Below, one piece after another: positions 58,021 through 64,000 of a stretch of DNA of 64,000 nt (positions are counted from its first letter, which is position 1; each line of letters opens with the position of its first letter). The notes under the pieces are model-generated. The model saw only the letters and a program-made list of their open reading frames with translations. It made no database searches and was not told the origin of the DNA. The translations under genes and the position numbers were made by a program. This DNA is from Janthinobacterium agaricidamnosum NBRC 102515 = DSM 9628 (GTDB taxonomy: Bacteria > Pseudomonadota > Gammaproteobacteria > Burkholderiales > Burkholderiaceae_D): the NCBI RefSeq assembly GCF_000723165.1, contig NZ_HG322949.1, forward strand, positions 745,828 to 809,827, written 5' to 3'.

Positions 58021-59151
58021 TCAGAAAAGCATCGGATCGCCGCGGAAGCAGCGGATCGCCGCGTCGACCATGCCTTCGGCGCTGCCCTGGTGGCGGTATT
58101 GATTGCGCAGGTATTGCGCATCGCTCCATTGCTTGGTGACGTCGGACAGGTGCTTCAGCGCCGAGGCGCTGCCGAGCGCCTCGGCATGCGGCGCCATCTT
58201 GCGCAGCGTGGTCATGATATCTTCGCGCAGCGACATGGTTTCGTAGGTTTTCGGATGCGTGATGGCGCCGTCGAGGCCGAAGCGGCAAGCCTGGAAACGG
58301 TTATAGTTGTAGACCAGGTAATCGTCTTCGACCGGTGCCGGTTCGCGCCGCTCCAGCAGGTAGCGGCACAGCGCCTGCAGATAGGCGGCCAGCGCGGCGG
58401 CCCGTTCCACCGTCAGCGGCGTGTCGCAGACGCGCAGTTCGATGGTGCCGAATTCGGGCTTGGGCCGGAGATCCCAGTAAAAATCCTTCATGCTCCTGAT
58501 GATGCCGGTATTTTCCATCTTGGCGAAATACTCGTTGGCGAACTGGTCCCAACTGAGCGTGAAGGGCGCGCGTCCGCTCATCGGGAACGCGAACACCGAA
58601 TTCAGGCGGGCCGAATCGAACAGCGTGTCGCGCCCCTGCACGAACGGCGACGAGGCCGACAGCGCGATGAAGTGCGGAATATAGCGGTTCAGCGAATGCA
58701 GCAGGAACATCGCGTCGTCGCCGGACGCGCAGCCGATATGCACGTGCTGGCCGAAGATGGTGAATTGCTTGGCCAGGTAGCCGTACAGTTCCGAGATTTC
58801 CTGGAAGCGCGGCTTGGAAAAGATCTTTTGCGACGACCATTGCTGGAATGGGTGGGTGCCGCCGCCGGAAATGCCGATATTGAGCTGGTCGCCGGCGGCC
58901 ACCAGCGTGTCGCGGATTTCCTGCAACTGCGCCAGCAGCGGTTCGTGGTGGGTGTGCACGGTCGAGTTAATCTCGATCATGCTCTCGGTGATTTCCGGCG
59001 TGACGTTGCCGGGGAACGGTTTTTTGCCCAGCAGGTGCAGCAAGTCCGGGCTGGCGGCGGTCAGGTCGAAGTCCGACAGGTTCACCAGCTGCAGTTCCAG
59101 TTCGACGCCGAAGGTCAGCGCAGCCGAGTGGCTAAAGGGTTCTAGCGGCAT
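58021..59151 (-). CDS. ybdK: YbdK-type glutamate--cysteine ligase (carboxylate-amine ligase)
   Basis: A 376-residue enzyme of the GCS2/YbdK family, a weak glutamate-cysteine ligase or related carboxylate-amine ligase. It has [17 protein letters not shown] at the start, [27 protein letters not shown] and [16 protein letters not shown]. It starts directly after the antiporter stop (TAA then ATG), so the two are in one operon. The pair suggests glutathione-type thiol metabolism tied to ion or electrophile stress, as with Kef systems, but that is inference. Confidence 0.9.
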   Translation of the reverse strand: MPLEPFSHSAALTFGVELELQLVNLSDFDLTAASPDLLHLLGKKPFPGNVTPEITESMIEINSTVHTHHEPLLAQLQEIRDTLVAAGDQLNIGISGGGTHPFQQWSSQKIFSKPRFQEISELYGYLAKQFTIFGQHVHIGCASGDDAMFLLHSLNRYIPHFIALSASSPFVQGRDTLFDSARLNSVFAFPMSGRAPFTLSWDQFANEYFAKMENTGIIRSMKDFYWDLRPKPEFGTIELRVCDTPLTVERAAALAAYLQALCRYLLERREPAPVEDDYLVYNYNRFQACRFGLDGAITHPKTYETMSLREDIMTTLRKMAPHAEALGSASALKHLSDVTKQWSDAQYLRNQYRHQGSAEGMVDAAIRCFRGDPMLF

Positions 59152-60345
59152 TTAGCGCTCCTCTACATGATGGGTTTCTTTGGCAAACTTCAGCACGCGC
59201 TGCACGATCAGCGGGCCGAACACTTCCAGCATCAGCGTCACGGCGGCCAGCGCATTGAGTTCGTCGGCAAAGTTGATGCCGCGGTGGCGTGCATGTTCCA
59301 GCAGCAGGATCACGAACACCGATACCGGCGTCAGCGACACGCCGGTCAGGATGCCCTTGCGCCACGAAATGCCGCTGACATGGGAAAACGCCGCCACCCC
59401 GACCGTCTTGGTGACAAAGCGGCCGGCGATCACCGCCAGCGCCAGGCCGGCGCCGGCCGTCACGCTGGCCCATTCCAGCGTCGACGCGGCGAACACGAAC
59501 AGCAGCACGGTCAGCAATTCGCCGAGCGCGCCGAAATTGCGCTGCGCCTGGCTGAACGCGACGCGGCGGTGGCGCGCCACCAGGCCGAAGGTCAGCGTGG
59601 CCAGCAGCGGCGACAGGCTGGTGGTGTAGGTCAGCGCCACCAGCAGCATCACCGACAGCGCAAAGGCGACGGTGGCGTCTTGCGCCATATTGCCGAGCCG
59701 GCGCAGCATGGCCGGCACGATGATGCCGAACACGGCGCCGATGCCGGCCGAGGCCAGCAGCACGGTGAAGCTGCTGGCGGTCGCCTCCATCAAGTCGCCG
59801 GAACTGTGGAACATCCAGAAGCCGACGATGATGTTGAAGGTGAACACGGCCAGCACGCAATTGAGCGCGGTCAGGTGGATCATGCGTTCGGTGACCTGGC
59901 CGGAACTGCGTTCCTCGTTGACCACCCGCATCACGGTGGCCGGCGAGGTGGACATGGCCAATGAGGCCAGCAGCAGCGCGGTCATCGGCGAGACCTTGAA
60001 TTCGATGGCGATGAAGTACACCACGGCGAAGGTACCCAGTGCTTCGACCAGGCCGGCCACCGCGATCCACGGATTGTTCAGCAGCCAGCGCAGGTTGATG
60101 CGGTAGCCGAGTTCGAACAGGATCAGGCCGAAGGCGACGTCGGCCAGGATCAGCATCGGGCCGCTGCCGGTTTGCGGCAGCACGCCGACCTGGGCCTGGG
60201 CCAGCACGAAGCCGATCACGCCATAAAAGCTAATCCGCGGCAAACCGGTCCAGCGATGGCCGAATTCGCCGATCACCCATGCCAGCGTGATGGCGAAGGG
60301 CCATGACAGGTCGGCGGCGATAGACAGGATACTTTGCATAGACAC
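59152..60345 (-). CDS. CPA2-type cation:proton antiporter
   Basis: A 397-residue membrane protein with about 12 segments of the Na+/H+ exchanger (Kef/CPA2) fold. Typical stretches include ADVAFGLILFELGYRINLRW, LLLASLAMSTSPATVMRVVN and ALSVMLLVALTYTTSLSPLL. It has no C-terminal RCK domain, unlike KefB or KefC. It is the first gene of a two-gene operon with the YbdK-type ligase. The ion is unknown. Confidence 0.88.
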   Translation of the reverse strand: MSMQSILSIAADLSWPFAITLAWVIGEFGHRWTGLPRISFYGVIGFVLAQAQVGVLPQTGSGPMLILADVAFGLILFELGYRINLRWLLNNPWIAVAGLVEALGTFAVVYFIAIEFKVSPMTALLLASLAMSTSPATVMRVVNEERSSGQVTERMIHLTALNCVLAVFTFNIIVGFWMFHSSGDLMEATASSFTVLLASAGIGAVFGIIVPAMLRRLGNMAQDATVAFALSVMLLVALTYTTSLSPLLATLTFGLVARHRRVAFSQAQRNFGALGELLTVLLFVFAASTLEWASVTAGAGLALAVIAGRFVTKTVGVAAFSHVSGISWRKGILTGVSLTPVSVFVILLLEHARHRGINFADELNALAAVTLMLEVFGPLIVQRVLKFAKETHHVEER

Positions 60346-60538
60346 TCCTCGATGAAAATGTATGGCTGCCGCGGCCGCCGTTCCTGGTCGGAGCGGGCCA
60401 CCGCGGTTCAGGGCGCAGTGAATGCGTTGCAGATTCTACTTGATGAGAACCCGCGCACAATACGATGGCGTCTATCGACGTCATTCGGCAGCGATGGCGG
60501 CGCGAGCTGTGTGCGCCGCCGGGCGTTCCACGGCCGTG

Positions 60539-61708
60539 CTATTTACTGAGGAGACGCATGCCGCGCTCCAGTCCCTCGATGGAAAGGGGGAACATCCGGT
60601 GGTTCATCAATTGGCGGATGATGTCGATCGATTGGCGGTATTGCCACAATCCTTCCGGCTCCGGATTGAGCCAGATGCATTTCGGGAAAGCGCTGGTGAA
60701 ACGCGCCAGCCAGGCCGCGCCGGCTTCCTCGTTATTGTATTCGACCGAGCCGCCCGGCTGCACGATTTCGTACGGGCTCATGGTGGCGTCGCCGACGAAG
60801 ATCAGCTTGGTGTCCGGCGGGTATTTGCGCAGGATATCCCAGGTCGCAAAACGCTCGGAATGGCGGCGCCGGTTATTCTTCCACACATGGTCGTAGACGC
60901 AGTTATGGAAGTAAAAGAACTCCATGTTCTTGAACTCGGTCCGGGCCGCCGAAAACAGTTCTTCGGTGCGCTCGATATGGTCGTCCATGCTGCCGCCGAC
61001 GTCGAGCAGCATCAGCACCTTGATGCGGTTCTTGCGCTCCGGCCGCATCTTGATGTCGAGGTAGCCGGCGTTGCTGGCGGTGGCGTGGATGGTGGCGTCG
61101 AGCGCCAGTTCGTCTTGCGCCCCTTCGCGCGCGAACTTGCGCAGGCGCCGCAGCGCGACCTTGATATTGCGCGTGCCCAGTTCGCGTTCGGCGTCGTAAT
61201 CCTGGTAGGCGCGCGCCTCCCATACCTTGACTGCGGTGCGGTTGCCGCCCTTGCCGCCGATGCGGATGCCTTCCGGATTGGTGCCGCCATTGCCGAACGG
61301 CGAAGTGCCGCCGGTGCCGATCCATTTATTGCCGCCTTCGTGGCGCTCCTTCTGTTCCTTCAGCAGCTGGTTCAGGCGCTCCATCAATTTATCGTAGCCG
61401 AATTTTTCGAGCTGCGCTTTTTGTTCGTCGCTCAATTCGCGCTGCATGCGCTTGAGCAGCCAGTCCAGCGGGATCGCCGCATGATTCTCGAAGGCGGCGT
61501 CGATGCCCTTGAAATACTGGGCGAAGGCGCGGTCGAACTTGTCGAAATGCGCTTCGTCCTTGACCAGCGTCAGGCGCGACAAATAATAAAAGTCGTCCAT
61601 CGACGACGTGATCACGTTTTTTTGCAGCGCTTCCAGCAGCGTCAAGAACTCCTTGATCGAGACCGGGATTCTGGCGTCCTTGAGGGTGAAGAAAAAGTCG
61701 ATCAGCAT
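60539..61708 (-). CDS. CoxE-like protein with von Willebrand factor A domain
   Basis: A 389-residue protein. The N-terminal half is helical with a Gly-rich stretch (GGTSPFGNGGTNPEGI). A VWA domain follows with an intact MIDAS motif DVGGSMDDH (Asp236, Gly238, Ser240) and YFHNCVYDHVW. It is cytoplasmic by sequence. It lies downstream of a MoxR ATPase on the minus strand; such pairs act as metal-insertion or chaperone machines in other systems. The client is not evident here. Confidence 0.88.
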   Translation of the reverse strand: MLIDFFFTLKDARIPVSIKEFLTLLEALQKNVITSSMDDFYYLSRLTLVKDEAHFDKFDRAFAQYFKGIDAAFENHAAIPLDWLLKRMQRELSDEQKAQLEKFGYDKLMERLNQLLKEQKERHEGGNKWIGTGGTSPFGNGGTNPEGIRIGGKGGNRTAVKVWEARAYQDYDAERELGTRNIKVALRRLRKFAREGAQDELALDATIHATASNAGYLDIKMRPERKNRIKVLMLLDVGGSMDDHIERTEELFSAARTEFKNMEFFYFHNCVYDHVWKNNRRRHSERFATWDILRKYPPDTKLIFVGDATMSPYEIVQPGGSVEYNNEEAGAAWLARFTSAFPKCIWLNPEPEGLWQYRQSIDIIRQLMNHRMFPLSIEGLERGMRLLSK

Positions 61709-61756
61709 GTCAGGCGCACTCCTGGGGTAGCTGCTTGGCTGCAGCGATGGCCGGCA

Positions 61757-62623
61757 TCAGCGGTTGGTCCGCGACATGAACATCAGGCGCTCGAACAGGT
61801 GCACGTCCTGTTCGTTTTTCAGCAGCGCGCCGTGCAGCGGCGGCACCACCGCCTTGTTGTCCTTGCCGCGCAATGCCTCGGCCGGGATGTCTTCGGCCAG
61901 CAGCAGTTTCAGCCAGTCGAGGAATTCCGAGGTCGACGGTTTTTTCTTCAGGCCGGCCACGTCGCGCACCTCGTAAAAGGTCTGCAGCGCCTGCGCCAGC
62001 AAATCCTTTTTCAGGTTCGGATAATGGACCGCGACGATTTGCTCCATCGTGTCCTTGTCCGGGAATTTGATGTAATGGAAGAAGCAGCGGCGCAGGAACG
62101 CGTCCGGCAATTCCTTCTCATTGTTCGAAGTGATGATCACCAGCGGACGGTGGATGGCGCTGACCATTTCGCGGGTTTCATAGACATGGAATTCCATCCG
62201 GTCCAGCTCGCGCAGCAAGTCATTCGGGAATTCGATGTCGGCCTTGTCGATCTCGTCGATCAGCAGCACCACCGGTTGCGGCGCCGTGAACGCCTGCCAC
62301 AGCACGCCCTTGACGATGTAGTTCTGGATGTCGCGCACCCGCTCGTCGCCCAGCTGCGAATCGCGCAGGCGCGACACGGCGTCGTATTCATACAAGCCTT
62401 GCTGCGCCTTGGTGGTCGACTTGATATGCCACTGCATCAGCGGCATGTCCAGCGCGGCCGCGACCTCTTCGGCCAGCATGGTCTTGCCGGTGCCCGGCTC
62501 GCCCTTGATCAGCAGCGGACGCTGCAATGTCAGGGCCGCGTTCACGGCCAGTTTCAGGTCGGCGGTGGCGACGTAATTATCGGAACCTTCGAAGCGGTGG
62601 CCTTGGCCTTGATGTTCTTGCAT
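61757..62623 (-). CDS. MoxR-family AAA ATPase
   Basis: A 288-residue ATPase. Walker A is GEPGTGKT (41-48), Walker B VVLLIDEIDKADIEF, and the sensor 1 stretch is LVIITSNNEKELPDAFLRRC, all MoxR type. The start MQEHQGQGHRFEG is chosen because the upstream in-frame stretch has no coding character. It is paired with the VWA protein 48 bases downstream and diverges from two cytochrome genes. The function is likely chaperone-like assembly of a complex. Confidence 0.92.
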   Translation of the reverse strand: MQEHQGQGHRFEGSDNYVATADLKLAVNAALTLQRPLLIKGEPGTGKTMLAEEVAAALDMPLMQWHIKSTTKAQQGLYEYDAVSRLRDSQLGDERVRDIQNYIVKGVLWQAFTAPQPVVLLIDEIDKADIEFPNDLLRELDRMEFHVYETREMVSAIHRPLVIITSNNEKELPDAFLRRCFFHYIKFPDKDTMEQIVAVHYPNLKKDLLAQALQTFYEVRDVAGLKKKPSTSEFLDWLKLLLAEDIPAEALRGKDNKAVVPPLHGALLKNEQDVHLFERLMFMSRTNR

Positions 62624-62932
62624 GAGCGTGGCGATCAAAGTAAAAGAAAGCCGAGTATAAGACAGTTTGCGTTTTTTCCACATGAAAGCACGGACCAGAC
62701 CTGCGCCGGAGGCTTGCCGCGCGCCGCTTTTCGAGGCGTTCCAAACGTCTGCGGAACCGGCCGGGGAGGGCGCAAAGCGAGTACTGGCGCGGCTTCCGGA
62801 GAGTGTTGCAGACTGACTAACTTGCATGTGGACTTGCGGGAAGGTCTTGGGTTAGAATCGCAGGTTAATAGTGCAAAATGCAAGTTTTGTTCCGGCAGCA
62901 GTATCCGATTATCACTGATTAACTTTGCCACC
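62624..62932. other. Divergent promoter region between moxR and cytochromes
   Basis: About 309 bases separating divergent genes. No gene or repeat is evident. Bases 62820-62900 are AT-richer and likely hold the cytochrome promoter; I could not define a good -35/-10 pair. Confidence 0.45.
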
Positions 62933-63262
62933 ATGAAAAAAATCATCGCACTTCTCGCACTCGCAGGCATCGCCCATGCCGCTGCGGCGGCTGACATCGT
63001 TGGAAACGCCAAGGCTGCTCCGGCCAAGGTGGAAATGTGTATCGGTTGCCATGGCATTCCCGGTTACAAAGCGACTTTTCCGGAAGTGTTCCAGGTGCCG
63101 ATGATCGGTGGCCAGTCCGCCAAATACATTGAAAATGCGCTGCACGCCTATAAGAAAGGCGACCGCAAGCACCCGACCATGCATGGCATCGCGGCCAGCC
63201 TGTCGGACCAGGATATCGCCGACGTCGCGCTGTACTATTCGCTGCAAACCAAGCAGAAATGA
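62933..63262 (+). CDS. Small periplasmic class I cytochrome c
   Basis: A 109-residue cytochrome. The signal peptide (MKKIIALLALAGIAHAAAAA) is followed by the haem site CIGCH (36-40), and the C-terminal half has LSDQDIADVALYYS, the usual final helix. A methionine in VPMIGG or PTMHG could be the sixth ligand. It is followed at once by a second cytochrome gene, suggesting a paired electron carrier such as cytochrome c4-like halves. Confidence 0.9.
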   Translation: MKKIIALLALAGIAHAAAAADIVGNAKAAPAKVEMCIGCHGIPGYKATFPEVFQVPMIGGQSAKYIENALHAYKKGDRKHPTMHGIAASLSDQDIADVALYYSLQTKQK

Positions 63263-63273
63263 GGACGCTCAAA

Positions 63274-63630
63274 ATGAGGAAAAACACCGTGAAAAAAATG
63301 GTCACCGCCCTGGTTTTGTCCGCGATCTCCTTGAGTGCTGTTGCAGCCGGCAATATCAACGCCGGCAAGGCGCTGGCTGAAAAATACAACTGCGCCACCT
63401 GTCACGGCAAGGACTTGAATTCGCCGATCGACCCGTCGTATCCGAAACTGGCCGGCCAGCACAAGGATTACCTGGAACACGCGCTGACCGCGTACAAACG
63501 CAACGACGGCCCGAACGGCCGCAACAATGCGATCATGGTCGGCCAGGTACAGCCGCTGAGCAACCAGGATATCAAGGATCTGGCCGCGTATCTGCACAGT
63601 TTGCCGACCGCGCTGGTGGTGCATCGCTGA
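63274..63630 (+). CDS. Second small periplasmic cytochrome c
   Basis: A 118-residue cytochrome with signal peptide (KKMVTALVLSAISLSAVAAG) and haem site CATCH (40-44). LSNQDIKDLAAYLHSL is the terminal helix. GAGGA precedes 63274; an ATG at 63259 overlapping the previous stop is possible. It is a diverged duplicate of the first, and both may act as one diheme unit. Confidence 0.9.
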   Translation: MRKNTVKKMVTALVLSAISLSAVAAGNINAGKALAEKYNCATCHGKDLNSPIDPSYPKLAGQHKDYLEHALTAYKRNDGPNGRNNAIMVGQVQPLSNQDIKDLAAYLHSLPTALVVHR

Positions 63631-63718
63631 GCGAACACCTTGCGAAATTGATTAAGAGTATCTAACATCACCTTGATGGCAACGCAATGCTGCCATGGAG
63701 GTCTTGTCAGGTGCTGTC

Positions 63719-63742
63719 AAGCCACGTTCGCGTGGCTTTTTT
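63719..63742 (+). terminator. Rho-independent terminator after the cytochrome pair
   Basis: An AAGCCACG/CGTGGCTT stem with a TTCG tetraloop, followed by a T-run at 63737-63742. It ends the cytochrome transcript and sits at the 3' end of the next, convergent gene. Confidence 0.9.
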
Positions 63743-63743
63743 A

Positions 63744-64000
63744 TTATTCGTAATTGGCCGGATCGATGGCCGGCGTGCCGTGGTGCGCAAACACATCGCC
63801 GCCGCGCGGATGTTTCTGGGTCTGGCGCAGTGCATCCGATGGCGGGCTGATGAAGACGATCGATGCTTCGTTGCTGTCGCGCAGGTTGATCGCCGCGCTG
63901 ATGCCGCCGTCGCGATAGCTGCCCATTACCCCGATCGCCATCTGCATGAACAGCGTGGCCGCGCCGGTGTTGCCGAGCCGCTGGTCGGTATCGATGAATT
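63744..64000 (-). CDS. C-terminal part of an unknown protein (runs off window)
   Basis: At least 84 codons ending DVFAHHGTPAIDPANYE. The visible part reads FIDTDQRLGNTGAATLFMQM, IGVMGSYRDGGISAAINLRD and SNEASIVFISPPSDALRQTQ. It may belong to the DUF2875/Tla3 group of type VI lipase adaptors, but I recall this only loosely. No domain boundary is seen because the N-terminus is missing. Confidence 0.55.
   Translation of the reverse strand, partial: FIDTDQRLGNTGAATLFMQMAIGVMGSYRDGGISAAINLRDSNEASIVFISPPSDALRQTQKHPRGGDVFAHHGTPAIDPANYE

Overview
The window is a high-GC chromosomal segment. Two-subunit topoisomerase IV, a complete Kdp potassium system, NodT-type efflux and many conserved small Betaproteobacterial families point to a Betaproteobacterium, most likely Oxalobacteraceae (Janthinobacterium, Duganella or Massilia relatives). 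This placement is inference from protein style; no rRNA is present.

Layout: 1-1886 holds the end of a type II secretion or pilus operon (gspF, then partial gspE, minus strand). After a MITE-like repeat comes a secreted M4 protease (2459-4267, minus), a 0.9 kb gap, a hypothetical gene and argH. From 7.6 to 16.9 kb lie a small exported peptide, a GNAT acetyltransferase, a YfcC-type transporter plus AstE/AspA-type zinc hydrolase (minus), and divergently a TonB receptor, an exported cyanophycinase and an M64 peptidase. This could be an extracellular cyanophycin or peptide utilisation locus. At 16.96-18.74 kb sits an AT-richer gene for a 595-residue effector-like protein with an apparent atypical-kinase domain and a C-terminal R-S-E ADP-ribosyltransferase domain. 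It is flanked by an IS4-family element (18897-20390) whose right end carries a second copy of the MITE.

From 20.5 to 25.0 kb is an iron-uptake operon (TonB receptor, DUF3325-like, DUF3649-like, PepSY) behind two Fur-box-like palindromes. From 25.3 to 37.5 kb fabI, an RbbA-type exporter set (NodT, HlyD, ABC-ABC-permease fusion, permease), a DUF3141/PhaC-like hydrolase, a MaoC-Pta fusion and acetate kinase run head to tail. Then come a Lys/Ala-rich periplasmic protein and an M43 metalloprotease carrying seven lectin-type propeller repeats, with a small partner gene.

From 41.1 to 45.5 kb are parE and parC (minus). From 45.8 to 54.0 kb is a kdp cluster: an unannotated 30-codon leader ORF, kdpF, A, B, C, D, E. 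After it come a TorF-type porin, an overlapping minus-strand trio (small ACT-like protein, DapA-family protein, ParA-like protein with a broken Walker A), a class I amidotransferase, YbdK-type glutamate-cysteine ligase with a CPA2 antiporter, a VWA/MoxR pair and two tandem c-type cytochromes. The window ends in a partial unknown gene. I saw no tRNA, rRNA or CRISPR array.
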